Assembly: GCA_032622095.1 (NCBI GenBank) | Contig: CP136069.1 | Location: 199,859,239-199,923,238 of the forward strand | Length of the DNA stretch: 64,000 bases | DNA from: Siphonodentalium dalli | Lineage: Eukaryota; Mollusca; Scaphopoda; Gadilida; Siphonodentaliidae | Direction: 5' to 3' | Shown: piece after piece, positions 28,101 through 43,100 of the stretch | Numbering within the stretch: position 1 is the first letter of the stretch | Layout of the letters: the number at the start of each line of letters is the position of its first letter | Notes under the pieces: generated by a model | The model's input: only the letters and a program-made list of their open reading frames with translations | Databases searched by the model: none | Told to the model about the DNA's origin: nothing | Made by a program: the position numbers and the translations under genes

Positions 28101-31100
28101 GAAACAAATCCAGAAACACATCCACCCAGAAACACATCCACCCAGAAACACATCCACCCAGAAACACATCCACACCCAGAAATAAATCCACCCAGAAACA
28201 CATCCACACCCAGAAACACATTCACCCAGAAACACGTCCACCCAAGAAATACATCCACCCAGAAACACATCCACACAGAAATACATCCACCCAGAAATAC
28301 ATCCACCCAGAAACACGTCCACCCAAGAAACACATCCACCCAGAAACACATCCACACAGAAATACATCCACCCAGAAATACATCCACCCAGAAACACATC
28401 CACACAGAAATACATCCACCCAGAAATACATCCACCCAGAAATACATCCACCCAGAAATACATCCACCCAGAAACCAGAAATAATGTTCAATACTGGGGG
28501 AGGGGTGGAGGAGACTGGGGGAGGGGTGGAGGAGACTGGGGGAGGGTGGAGGAGACTGGGGGAGGGGTGGAGGAGACTGGGGAGGGGTGGAGGAGACTGG
28601 GGGAGGGGTGGAGGAGACTGGGGGAGGGGTGGAGGAGACTGTGGGAGGGGTGGAGGAGACTGGGAAGGGGTGGAGGAGACCCCAAGTTTGTTCAGGAGTT
28701 GGAAACTTCATACCTGACACAACATTAATTAGAAATTTAACATCAACAATAAGTTGAAATTGTTCTCGTAGTTCGATTTTCCATCAATTTAGTAGTATAG
28801 ACCAACATCTGCATATTACCTACTTTAGGGCAAAATTTTGGAATTAAATGAAATGGCCATCAGTTGGACATTTTCCGAACTAGTCATGTTGGAAATTTCC
28901 AACACTTGGAAAGCTTGATGCCAGTCTAGATGCTATGATTTTGTAATTGTCATGTTCAGATATCGATGGTTTCCAGTTGGTTTCTACCGGCTTGATTGGA
29001 CCAGACTGATATCAACTTTTGTTTTCATTGGGTTGATCTATATGTGACTGATTTATTCGTCATTGTAATACATGGAGGTATGCTGTTATATCATGCAATT
29101 CAAAATTGAACTCAACATTGTGACACAAATAAATATCCCTCTAATTGAGTCAAGACAATAAGCAATTTTGTTATTGGATTGTAATTGAGGTGTTAACACA
29201 TATTAGTAAGTGGGAGGAGCTTATGGTTGCTAGGAGACAAAGCATCTAAAGAAATAGTTTAATTAGTTTTATATATCTGTTGAAAAATCCATTGTGACAT
29301 ACATATATAACTTACTTGGCTTGATCTGAACAATGAATATTATGTTTTATAGGTAACTATTGTAGGTTAGTTGGTGTCTCACCAGGTGACACATCTGATA
29401 GGGTCATATAATTTCCCACATGAGAAAGGGAGGACGTCTGCTATAATCATATTCAAGAAAAGGCTAAATTTTATAATGATCAAGGTCCCAGTTTATCGCA
29501 GACACAATGTTTCTCGTTCTCGTGACATAAATTATGAAGTGGAAGCAGGATCCTGGAGTTGTTTAATTAAATTTTGATTGTTTTAGAACGTACCACCGAA
29601 ACATAAGATTTAATATAGGTCAAAAGTAGAATTTATACAAATTTGGAAAATTGACTCCCAATGAGTTAAATGATGGAAATTGTTCTGATAGGAACATCAT
29701 CAGTTTCAGATTGATGACTACGTGTCACACTGTGTCACACTGTGTCACACTGTGTCACACTGTGTCACATTATGATTCGGCTCGATACTAGGTTTGTCAT
29801 GCACACTGAAGATTATGAGACGCTTCAAGTAATGTTGGCTATCGGATTCATATTGCACAAAGTAATGTAGCACACTTGGTCAACAAGATCACTAATATAT
29901 ATATATAGAGGTCCCCAGTTTATAGCGAAATTTACTGGACGAGTCCAGTACCTAATTTACTGGACGAGTTTTGAATTTTGTACAGTTCGCTATAAACTGG
30001 GGACGAGTTGTAGATTATATTTATTGCTTGATCCAAAAACTCCATAAAACACACATAAATAAATAAATGGTACATGGAAATAACATTGGCTTCTATAAGA
30101 CCTGCGATGATGTTTTAAGTAACTATGCGTTGTTTGTCCACGAAAAGAAATAGTCCCAGCTAAATAAGACTCTTTGACGTAATTGATTACTTAAATATAA
30201 TGAAATACTTGTTCAATCAACAATACATGTAGTCACACACATCTATTAGCGTATGTAGCGTACGGAATATAAACAGACGACAAACTGGAAGTCAAATGTC
30301 ACGTTTGGCATCAATACTACATTTGATTACACCTGGTACTACATGTTTCCTGTTATACAATGGTCGTTGTATATCATTATGATATAATTGGTTTATTGAA
30401 TGGATCATGTAATAAATGGGTGATTAGAAATTGTGCGTGCAGTAGAGTGAGGGTGTGACATTCAGATTCAGACCTTGAATTGTGTAAAAGAGGACTTTCT
30501 AGAGTTCAGCTGACAGAAAAACCGAAATAAAAACATTCCTCAAAATATGGTGCCGGACATTTACAGAATAACGTCAACACAGCGGGCTAGCATCACAAAA
30601 TTCATCATCTGGGAACCTCATCCTGCAAATGTCCGGCACCAAATTTTGAGGCTAGAAATACAAACCACTCCGTCCGACATATTCCAGGATGAATTCAACA
30701 CTTTCAAATAACTGTCAAGCTGCAAATATCGAAGCAAAAGGTATGAACAAAGTTCAAAAAGGTATGAACAAAGTGCAAAAAGGTATGAACAAAGCGCAAA
30801 GAGGTATGAACAACCAGCCAATAAGCGAGATAACTGAGTCGCGGCCATATTTGATTCATCCAGCTCTGGTCCGTGGTTTAAGAGATTCATCCAGCCCCGT
30901 TCCGTTGTTTAAGACATTCATCCACTCCCGTTCCGTTGTTTAAGAGATCCATTCAGCCCCGGTTTCATGGCTTTAGTGCTACAGATCAAAGTTCTGGAGT
31001 AGCATTTCCGTATATAGAGCTTTTGAATATTCTTGACTTCCATATATTGAAATGCTACTCCAAAACTTTAACCCGTAGCATTAAAATACACAGAACCACC

Positions 31101-34100
31101 AGGCCTGGTGCATCCAATATGGCCACGAGTTGGTTACAGTGCGCACGTGCCTGTCCTTAGATATGCCTTGTTCGATTTTACGCCAAGTTATTGAAATTCC
31201 CAAAGTCAACGTTAAAAGATAATCGCTGGATAACAAGGTCAAGGTAAATATTGTTAGGTCAATTCATTATCTTATATATGCGATGCTCCATATGGGAGAC
31301 TCGCACATATAAGAGAACACCCTAGCTTACACTATCAAGGTAAATATTGTTAGGTAAATAATATTCTCTTATGTATGCGATGTATGGGATACTCTCATAT
31401 ATAAGATAATGCATTGGCACAGGGTTTTCGCACAATTTCAGGAAGCTCCAGTGATGGAAGAGTTAAGTAATTGCTTACATATATACTAGGTTTTGTTGAA
31501 GACTTTAAAAATATTAATTGCTTCAAGTGTTGATTTGTGGTCGTATATATATAGCGTATCGTTGAGAGGACTACCACATTAAATCAGTATACGTTTATTT
31601 ATTGAACGATCGATGCGATAATTTGCGGGCCAATGATATTATATCGACAACATGAATGTGGACACAATTCCATTAGTGTCAATATGCAGTGATGTAACAA
31701 AACACCGACTGATTATTGGATTCGTGCCGAGTACAAACAAGTTCATTGAAATTAATCCCGACAGACATCGACCTAGCGCGATTAGTGAGCCAGGTATTCA
31801 CATACGGCTGGTTCCTAACATTTTCAGGTATGTCGGCTTTCATGTCAAGAGTCAGTCTGTGTTAACATACGCTTGTATTCATTCTGATACCGAGTCTGTT
31901 GTATTCCGACCGACGGACATTTCATTTCTCGGGACGCTTGTGGTCTTCCCCCAAAGCACGTCCACCGAGCGACGTTAAAGGTACTCAATCCGATTAGACG
32001 CTCCTAAATTACTATTGCTTTGGCTTTGGGGGTAAACATATTTGATTCGAGTCGAGGAACCCACCCATCAAAGCTCAGAGTGATCAGATATCGATTTTTG
32101 AAGTTTATTTTGGAGATGTGGGCCAGATGCCGCCAGAACGTCGTGCTCCAACAGAAAAATTGCGGGTGTAAGATGGATAACTCTAAAATCAAGTAGTTAT
32201 TATTGTTATAATAGCAACCACTTGATTTTCGAGTTATCCATCTTACACCCGCAATTTGTCTGTTTGAGCACGAGGTTCTGGTGGCATCTGGCCCACATCT
32301 CCAAAAATGAACAAACTTCAAAAATCGATATCTGATTACTCTGAGCTTTGATGGGTGGGTTCCTCGACTCTAATCAAATATTTTTTTACCCCCGAAGCCA
32401 AATAAATAGTAATTTAGGGGTGCTGAATAGGATTGAGTACCTTTAATCGTTTCAATTGGGCTCCTTTAATATCTTGATGCCACTAACCACTAACCACTAA
32501 TCACAGTAACCAGTGAGTTCTGATTGGCGCTTCTGACGTGGAATCTCAGTTTTGGGAAATTTAAAGACCAGTAATTAAACCTACTATTTATGTGTGTCTG
32601 TAGTTAACTTAGACTTGTCTCGAGTCAGATATTAAATATTCGGCGTTTAGTCCAGGCCCAGTAATTTATGTGTGTCGGTAGTTATCTTAGACTGGTCATG
32701 AGTCAGATATTAAATATTCGGCGTTTAGTCCAGGCCCAGTAATTTATATGCATACATAGAGGATCTCTAATGAGACGCATTTATATACGATCGAATCGAA
32801 TTTAGTGGACGAGGTTAATAGATATAGAATTGCGACGAATTTGAGATCCTTATTATCAAATAATCACATTTTAGCAAGGAAAGCCACATCGAATCGGACC
32901 AGGTTATAAAAAAAGAAAATAATTAATTTCCTTATCACATCCAAAGAGGAAGTAAAGTCACCTTCAAGAAAAAATATACACATGTATATGTACACGTCGA
33001 TATTAATTTCTTGTTATATTCTAATCATAATGATTGGCTCAAAATAACTCCGATGGGAACCAATAAATTTAAGAGTGTAGAAGTTAATAAACGCTCCTGT
33101 TCGTAATGATAACTAACTTGTTCAAAATAATAAACTCGGGGAAAATAGTAACCATTTTATGATACAAAAAATGACTGTTACAATACACCTGTATATGTTC
33201 AAACCACCATGGTCCATGGTTCGCAATGATAACCAAATTATTCAAAAACAGTATTATATCTTTATTGGAATAACTAGTACAAGTATATGGGATAAGTCAT
33301 TTTCGAGATCCGAAAACAAGGTTTGGTGTTTGTGGCCAAATACAATTAGTACATTACATTTGTACTACGCTGACAAGAGTAAAGATATAAATTGCTTGTT
33401 GTGTATACTAAACTAAAACTAGATACCCCTACCCCCATTATTTAAATACGTGTTTCAATAATCAATCCTAGTAGATGTACATGGGTAATATAGAAATATA
33501 CTTAAGATATTCCCTATTCGAATATAACAATGTACAACAATCATACAATAATATCTAGTTCGCTTAATCCATGTGCAGTTAACTAATTCAACAATGTTGT
33601 TTGGTTTTAAGTAGCGGGAAAATATTCATATATGACAGAAAACTTACCTCTCATAAATTTAGTGGAGTCATATTTTTATTCCAATCATAATACATGTGAC
33701 ATGTATGAACTATAACAAAAGTTTTGAAAATATAGTATAGATAGATTGATTGGAAAGGGGATTAAACAACAAGCCCAGGGGCTTTTTATTAATTTTGCTC
33801 CCATGTGAAGTTAAATAAGTCACCAATGTTGTTTGGTTTTAAGTATCAGGAAAACATTCATATATAAACGAGAACTTACCGCTCATATAAATTTAAAATC
33901 CAACCAGAAATCACCGACGTTTGCACCGAATTGCACCATTGAAACTATTATTGTAAACAGGCAGTGAATGGGCCAACAATATCGCAGTCAACAAGTTACT
34001 GTAAGGACGTTTCATGTTGTGAACGACACTGTGACTAATTCGAAACTCGGCAGTCACTCTACACAGTTTAACTTTCAATCGATCATCAAAAGAGAGGCTT

Positions 34101-37100
34101 GACAATTGAATTGGAACCCGAAGAAATGGCAGCAGGCCGTCGGCATTTTGTATTGGAGTTAATATGCAGCTGGTTGTAAATTTATATACCATGTACACCC
34201 ATGGTTTGATACCCTGTAAACTCATATACCAAATATTGTCAAAATGCACTAATAAACGGCTATTTTTTGTATAGGTATAGGGTCGTCCGCCCACCAACTG
34301 TCCCTCGTCAAACCATAAGTATTGATACAAAATGGACAAGGTAATCAATTCATGTTAATCGCGGACATGTTTAACAAAAGACGCCTAAATCATGCAATCT
34401 GGAGCTGTGATTTTCACCTTTTTGTGAAATACATAATTACAAAACGTGTACTTACTATGAAATATATTACCTGTGTTATTTATTCGTTTTTCGATGTGAT
34501 AGGTTTTGAACTTGTGTAGATATTCGTGGTATGATCTACCGATATTACCACCCGTATGGTGCCCCTCACAGACACGAGCAGACGACACTCAGAACATATC
34601 ATTCTATATGTGTGAGACTCGCTACAGGGTGCATGGCATGATCTACCATTGGAGACCAACATGTCTAACTAGGAGAAACTTCATTTGTCAACTTTCAATT
34701 TCCAACTGCTACCTCAAAAATTCCAAATGTCGGAACAATTCAAAACAAGACGCCGCATGTGGTTAAAAATGTAGCAGCTGACGGTAAATTCAGTCGAAAA
34801 TGTTGACCCAGCGTGGGACATGTTCGATTGTTACCCAATAGTAGAGTTTTACTTCGTAAATCATTGGGATTTAGAATTAACTGGTTAACCCCAAATTCGC
34901 GTTCGTAACGCCACAACGAACTGTTGCCCGCCCTGAATTAACTGTTGCCCGGTTTGCAATCACGGTCAGCTTTCGTGACGTCACGAGTAAACTGTTGCCC
35001 GACCCGAGAGAACTGTTGACTGGCTCCGAGCGAACTGTTAACTGGCCCGAATATTCACAGAGACTACATGTGCTTTTTGCATTCAGATACATGGCGGTAT
35101 ATTCCAGTTAGTTCTCATAATTCGAAATGACACTATTAAAGAGTGTGATTAATTAGCAATGACCATACAAGTAAATGTATTGGGTAACAAAGCAATTATT
35201 TCATGTGTCTTTTGGGAACAGGCAAAATTGTTGTCCCTCTGTATCAGGAATGACTATCGAACTGTTCGATAGTCATTCCTGATACCTCGGGACAACAATT
35301 TTGACTGTTCCCAAAAGACACATGAAATAATTGCTTACTCTTGATCTAAAAAAAAAGACACATTTGTCACTAATATTTGGTTGAAAATTAAATTATAAAT
35401 ACAATCTTCATATGTGTTTGATCTGAAATTTTCAACTGCTGATGTCGCATGCAAATTTTACCTGGTGAGAAGTCTGAGAGACATGCACCTGTTGTTAGTC
35501 CAGGTTTACTGGGTACCAGGGTTCATGCTGTCTTGGGCAAACTTGGGCAATTTTTTCGATAAATTTGCCAATGTTGTTTTTACCCCAAAATCGGAAATCT
35601 AATTAAAAACCCAAATAGATTTTGTAACGCTATGAGAATCAAATGTTATTGTATGATCACCTGTTAACTGATTCTGTGATATGATTATGATCACCTGTTA
35701 ACCCTTTACCCAACAAAACGGCCAAAACCGGCCAAATAAAGCTTCAACAGCCTAAAATATCTTCGGTATGTCTCAATATAACCATACAAATATGGATATC
35801 ATTGGAACCGGCTCCTTGACCACATTGTGATAGTTACAGTTATTCACTGTGCCAATGCATTCTCTTATATATGCGAGTCGACCATAGGTCGTCTCGCATA
35901 TATAAGAGAATGCATTGGCCTAAAAAAAATCTTTTTTAAACACTTTTTACCATTTTTTCTTACATTCTTTAACAATTTTATTATTTTTAATATGTTAAGC
36001 CAATGCATTCTCTTATATATGCGAGGCGACCTATGGTCGACTCGCATATATAAGTGAATGCATTGGCACAGGGCCCTTCTGTTGGGTGAAGGGTTAACTG
36101 ATTATGTGATACAACTTGATGCACAACAAAGGAACTCATGACAGTGAACTATCAAACAATGTAATAAAACAGTAATGAGGATTAACACGAATGAATCCTT
36201 TGTCGGTCAAAAGGCTGAATGCTAGATTGTAGGTAGTTGTATATTATCAAGTAATAATTGTGGGATTAAAGAAGTCTAGGCACGGTATTTGAAGGTATGG
36301 ACATGATTATATAGACTGTTAGATGTTAAATAAAACAAAAATATTCATTAATTGTGATACCAGAAAATGAAGATTTAATTTGGCCAAAGTTTTTTTAATG
36401 TGGCCGAACAAGAATCGGAATTGACCAAAACAATTATTGTCACTATAATGTGTTAGTCATTTGCGGGCCGATATACTCGACGAAAGCCACTGCAACTCAA
36501 AGACCACACATTGGATGGAAGCGTGTGAAATGACAGCAGTGATGTGCATCATTAAAACGCTTGGCACAAGGAGCGGGAAACTCGGAATGTTTGTGACCAG
36601 AAAATGAGACAAACCTTTTTTTCTTTTCTTTCTGGACCAAAGACTCCCTCCAGACTTGGTTTCGATTTCATACACTGCAATGAGAAAATATGCAATTGTA
36701 AGTTAATAGCCAGGTTCAGACACACGTACATGTAACGTGTGTTGCCATTGCCAACGGATGCCACCTGACTCACGTAATAATGTAACCTGCACGTCAGCCT
36801 GTTCACCAGAAAATCAGCTCATTATCGGCTTATAATCGGATTTTTTAAAGTTCATAATCGGCGTAGAATCGCCTCATTTTGAGTCGTTAACGAACTGAAA
36901 ATGATAGCGTTTTAGTGCCACTGTCGACTCTTAATAACTTATTATAAGTGAATTTTTGGCGGACAATAACCCGAATAAAGCAACTCACGACTTTCCAGAT
37001 GTTCGCTCTTTCACTGATTTTCACTGTGACCCGCGTCATAACACGGAATAACAGATATAAGTCCACTTTCGGCTTATTTGGGAATCAGATACTCCAATAT

Positions 37101-40100
37101 GAACCTATGATAATATTATAGGTCGATGCAAGCTGCAAAACAGAGTTCAGAAATTTGAACACGTACAGATCTATATGCATCATGTAAACTTGAGCTCTCT
37201 ATCCAATCGCCAAATACCTAAAACCCCCTTGGTGTTATGGAGTCGGACATCACGCTCCCTTTGTGTTATGGAGCCGGACATCACGCTCCCTTTGCGTTAT
37301 GGAGCCAGACATCACGCTCCCTTGGCATTATGGAGCCGGACATCACGCTCACTTGGTGTTATGGAGCCGGACATCACGCTCCCTTGGCGTTATGGAGCCA
37401 GACAGCACGCTCCCTTGGCGTTATGGAGCCGGACATCACACTCACTTGGTGTTATGGAGCCGGACATCACGCTCCCTTGGTACTATGGAGCCGGACATCA
37501 CGCTCCCTTGGTGTTATGGAGCCAGACATCACGCTCCCTTGGTGTTATGGAGCCGGACATCACGCTCCCTTGGTGTTATGGAGCCGGACATCACGCTCCC
37601 TTGGTGTTATGGAGCCGGACATCACGCTCCCTTGGTGTTATGGAGCCGGACATCACGATCCCTTGGCGTTATGGAGCCGGACATCACGCTCCCTTGGCGT
37701 TATGGAGCCGGACATCACACTAACTTGGTGTTATGGAGCCGGACATCACGCTCCCTTGTCGTTATGGAGCCGGACATCACGCTCCCTTGACGTTATGGGG
37801 CCGGACATCACGCTCCCTTGGCGTTATGGAGCCGGACATCACGCTCCCTTGGTGTTATGGAGCCGGTCATCACGCTCACTTGGCGTTATGGAGCCGGATA
37901 TCACGCTCCCTTGGTGTTATGGAGCCGGACATCACGCTCCCTTGGCGTTATGGAGCCGGAAGTCACGCTCACTTGGTGTTATGGAGCCTGACATCACGCT
38001 CCCTTGGCGTTATGGAGCCGGATATCACGCTCCCTTGGTGTTATGGAGTCGGACATTACGCTCGATTTTTGTTAAATCCCGGTCCAGTTCCGAGGATCAG
38101 AATTTAAAATAAAAAAAATGCATTGAACAATAAATATCGTCCCCTGCTATGGTGAAACAAAGAGCATATGTTAAATCACGACATGCGCAGAAAGACTTAC
38201 TCCAGTCTACTTGAGTCCCGAACTTTTTGAAATATTGTGCTCCGGGTTCCGTACACATGTATTCATCATACAGCTAAAAAGAGTGTTCTTTGTACCTATT
38301 CTAATATGGTAGGAATAAAGAGCGTTTATCGCATATGTCTGCTAACAATTTAAACCTTGCTTTGACTTTGGCGAGTTATAGGAGTTTGTGTAGTTGTCGA
38401 CTTATCTTATCCCTCGTTCTAAATCACGGCAACACAATTTTGAGGTTCATATTTAATGAGTCATGTCCGTTTATTCTACTATGGCAACTAAGTGCGGAAG
38501 TGCTGAGGTTTTTCAACTCATTTTGTTCCATTACGGGAGCTGTGCTGGTGCATGCATTAAAGGTCCTGTGCCAGCGCATTCTCGTGTATATATGCGAGGC
38601 TCCCCTTGCAGATATAAGAGAATGCGCTGGTCTATGGGGAAACTCGCATACATAAGATAATGCTTTTGGCACATGGTTTTCACAAAATACCAGGAAGCTC
38701 CCGCCATGGAAGTGTTAATAAGATAATTCATTGGCCTAACACTGTTTACATTGACATTGTAAGCCAATGCATTATATATATATATGCAATGCTCCCTATG
38801 GGCAACTCGCATATATAAGAGAATGCAATAACACAGGATCGTTAATGCTGCACCAGCGCAATTCCCCACCACGGAAGGGTAAATAGGTACATACGCGATC
38901 TTATCGATAAGACGGATCTTTAATTTGGCTTTGCTATTCGACCACTAAAATTAATGACTTGTGCCTATTGATAAACCTGTGTCGTTTTGCTAATGTTTCC
39001 ATTCAATCCACGAAACCAGTACGGGTGTATTGTTCGCGCCACAAATCCGAGACGACTGAATTAGAGTATAACACAAGTATAACTTCACGGAGCGCAGATC
39101 GTTTGATGTGTTCCAGCGTGAACATGCATATACGTGAAGAGAGTAGGGTGGTTTATGTGAAGAGAGTAGGGTGGTTTATGTGAAGAGAGTAGGGTGGTTT
39201 ATGTGAAGAGAGTAGGGTGGTTTATGTGAAGAGAGTAGGGTGGTTTATGTGAAGAGAGTAGGGTGGTTTATGTGAAGAGAGTAGGGTGGTTTATGTGAAG
39301 AGAGTAGGGTGGTTTATGTGAAGAGAGTAGGGTGGTTTATGTGAAGAGAGTAGGGTGGTTTATGTGAAGAGAGTAGGGTGGTTTATGTGAAGAGAGTAGG
39401 GTGGTGAAGAGAGCAGGGTGGTGAAGAGAGCAGGGTGGTGAAGAGAGCAGGGTGGTGAAGAGAGCAGGGTGGTGAAGAGAGCAGGGTGGTGAAGAGAGCA
39501 GGGTGGTGAAGAGAGCAGGGTGGTGAAGAGAGCAGGGTGGTGAAGAGAGCAGGGTGGTGAAGAGAGCAGGGTGGTGAAGAGAGCAGGGTGGTGAAGAGAG
39601 CAGGGTGGTGAAGAGAGCAGGGTGGTGAAGAGAGCAGGGTGGTGAAGAGAGCAGGGTGGTGAAGAGAGCAGGGTGGTGAAGAGAGCAGGGTGGTGAAGAG
39701 AGCAGGGTGGTGAAGAGAGCAGGGTGGTTTCGCTGAACTCACGTAGTTAGTTACGACTATGTGTAAGGTTCTACGTCTCACATTGTGCGCACGTTCTATA
39801 TGTAGCCGTGATTTTTTATATTAAAGACATATTATGTACTTGTTCGGGTGCGTGCAACTGATAAGTTAGTATTCAGGTGCTATGCCAACTGGAGGAATGT
39901 AATATTCCACAAACATCGCCGAAAATTTGAAGCAAATCGCCGTACCAATCCATAGAAACATCGTCAGAACTACGCTCAATTGTAAATATTTACTACTCGA
40001 TTCGGGACACATCATTATTATTCTATCGGCGCTAAACTAACGAACACGATTTCGAAGGTCACTCCATTTAATTCATATACAAGTATGACGGACCCGCCAT

Positions 40101-43100
40101 ATCAAATCCAGTCGGAAGTCGGTATTTATTTACCCTGTGCCAATGCATTCTCTTATATATGCGAGTCGACCATAAGAGAATGCGTTGGCCTAACAATTTT
40201 TTATCATTTTTTTTAAATAAATGATTCGGACAATTTTTAGGACATAAAATAAAAAAACATCCATTACCCTGCAGGGAGCCCCACACATATATAGAAGCAT
40301 ATAGAAGAGTGTCGTCTGCTCATGTTTGTCTGGGGCTCTGTATGGGTGAAATTATAAAATTGTTAAAGAATACAAGAAAAAATTATTAAAATTGTAAAAG
40401 ATTGTTAGGCCAATGCATTCTCTTATATATGCGAGGCGACCTATGGTCGAATCGCATATATAAGAGAATGCATTGGCACAGGGTAAAAATTCCCGACTTA
40501 CGACTGGATTTGATATGGCGGGTCACATTTAGATATACTATTTGTAAAAATTAATACAAAATTCTCCATTTCTATCTGATCACCATACCGGGGTGTTCTA
40601 CACAGACATCAACGAATGTATGTAAATAGAAACAGAGGTACATGTTATTATAGATCAAGTGACATTGTTCCAATTCGCTCACATCTCACTCACGTCATTT
40701 ATACGTCATTCGTACACCATATGTACTCCCAGTGATTTACATGTAAATAGGGATACACCGAATATATGTTCATTTTTATATAGTAATTCAGATGTTATAC
40801 CCTTGAACTTTGTTCCTGTGTACGGCGTACGACATCTAACCATAGATGACATTGTGGTGTTGGGGGGGGGGGGTGTCTATCGTATTTCCGGGTAAAATAG
40901 TAGAATATGTCTATATGTCTATCTGTGTGTCCGTCTGTCTTTTCGCGATTTTTCACCCAGACCCCTGGGCCCATTTCACCACAATGTGTTGTCTCGGGGT
41001 GTACCCCTAAGGCACAATGGGGCCACATACCCCTTTATGCAGGTGCCACAGGACCCCACCGACGCTGAAAAGAAGGGCCACGAAGAGAGCCTGTTTCAGC
41101 TAGTCTAAAGATATAGACAGTCAGTCAATTAGTTTTGCTGTACAATAGAGTCATCACTTATCAACTATCATCTATTGGCTGAGTGCATGGGGGAATTATT
41201 GTACGCTTTCATCTATTGGCTAAGTGCATGTGGGAATTATTGTACGCTGTCATATATTGGCTGAGTGCATGGGGGAATTATTGTACGCTTTCATCTATTG
41301 GCTGAGTGCATGGGGGAATTATTGTACGCTTTCATCTATTGGCTGTACGCGTTGTGCTTAATCTGACAGATCGTGCAAAGCGAACATATTACTACGCACG
41401 ATTATCTGCTGGTCTTATTATAACTTGACTTTATTTATAAACAATGAACATATACTGAATTCAATACGCATTCAAAATGGAGGCGGATGTTTTGGTGAAA
41501 CGAAGCCAATACGTTCTGATAATAACATTTAACAAAGCAAACATGTCGCAATAGTGACGAAACGGGAATAAATGAGTACACACTTGGCATGATAATCTGT
41601 TTGTACACTTAAGTAATAGTGCATTTTACCGATTACCCGATGCAAATCGGTGCAGATTAACTCATATAAACGACTTGGGGGTCAACTCGGAAATATATAT
41701 TGCCGCCAAGGACCAGCCTTGATTCTTATATAAGTATATGTTATTTGCTATACATATACCCGTGGACACGAGCTGTACTGTTGTCGATTAAACATCCTAT
41801 GTCGGTGCATTCTCTTTAAATACGAGTCTCCCATAGCGATCCTTGCTTATATATAAGAGAATGCACTGGCTTACACCTTATATATAAGAGAATGCACTGG
41901 TTTACACCTTATATATAAGAGAATGCACCGGTTTACACTTTATATATAAGATAATGCACTGGTTTACACCTTATATATACGAGAATGCAATGGTTTACAC
42001 CTTCAATGTAACTAAGCAGTTCGGATAAAGCGTATCTGCACACTTTTGATAACATTCTTTATCCTACGCCCTAAAATTACATTCATATTCTGGAAGGAGA
42101 CTTCCACAAGATACACATAATTTCTGGGTTTGTATTTTCTGAAACGAGGCTCATACGTGCTGTTGACACGGAACATATCTTAGGGGGTGTAACTTTAGAA
42201 GCAAGGCTACCACATATATAATACAGGGCATTTGTCAGTGCATGGTTTGGTGGAACTATCATGGTTTCAGTGAATACGCCCCATATGCAGCTATCGACCA
42301 ATCAAATAAGAGAATGCAGACTATAGTTAATAGTATCAAAGTTTCAAAGTCTCAAAGTTTCAAAGTCTCAAAGTTTTCAACCGATATCCGAAGCTGTTTT
42401 GGCCTTAGACGAGTTGGTCTAGAGCGAGGCACGTAATACAGGACAACTGTAAGTAACAGTTGTCAGTGGTTAGGTGGAAATATCACGTTTTTATAAATTT
42501 AAATCGCCCCATATCGTGCAGCTATTGACCAGTCAAATAAAAAAAATGCACACTCTAGTTAATAGTATCAACGTTTTCAAAGTGTATTGATAATAAAACA
42601 ATATAACAATGCCAATGGTGTCTGCCAATATGCATTCAATGAACACGAATACATTACAATATAATACAATACAATACAATACATATTCAATAAATATGAA
42701 TACAATCATCTTAATATTTACTATAGTTTGATTTCATACATTTTAATATCATATATCTGTATTAATAGTTAGAAATTATTAGTGGACCCGGAATATATAT
42801 AGTAATATGGACCTATGATGTGTCTATTAATTATTTAGGGTGCAAATATTTTAATAAATTCACAAATTAGTCGTGCAGCTGGGATTTAAAATATCTTGTA
42901 TTATCTCAGGTGATTATCTCAGGTGATTAAGAATAATTTGGGATTCATTTTTGGGAAACATTAAATTTAGTTTTTCAATAGATAAAGCGCTATTCATGTA
43001 TATATGTGAGGTTGAAATTACTTATATAAGAGGTGTTTATATATGGGTCATTTAATTGACTTGATTCTACAAGCTAACATACCTCGATGAATCCTGGGTG

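Noticed and set aside
27924-28720. Gly/Cys/Trp-rich and Pro/Ser-rich ORFs up to 230 codons
   Set aside because: They are entirely within the 15-bp and 21-bp minisatellites, with several overlapping frames equally open.
33911-34348. 145-codon minus-strand ORF
   Set aside because: The composition is not absurd, but there is no recognisable domain, no splice or start context, and the upstream part overlaps repeat-rich intron DNA; the evidence was too weak to annotate.
37175-38112. 291-codon ORF and two others in different frames
   Set aside because: The 31-bp repeat has no stop in any plus-strand frame, so all three frames are open; there is no promoter or splice context.
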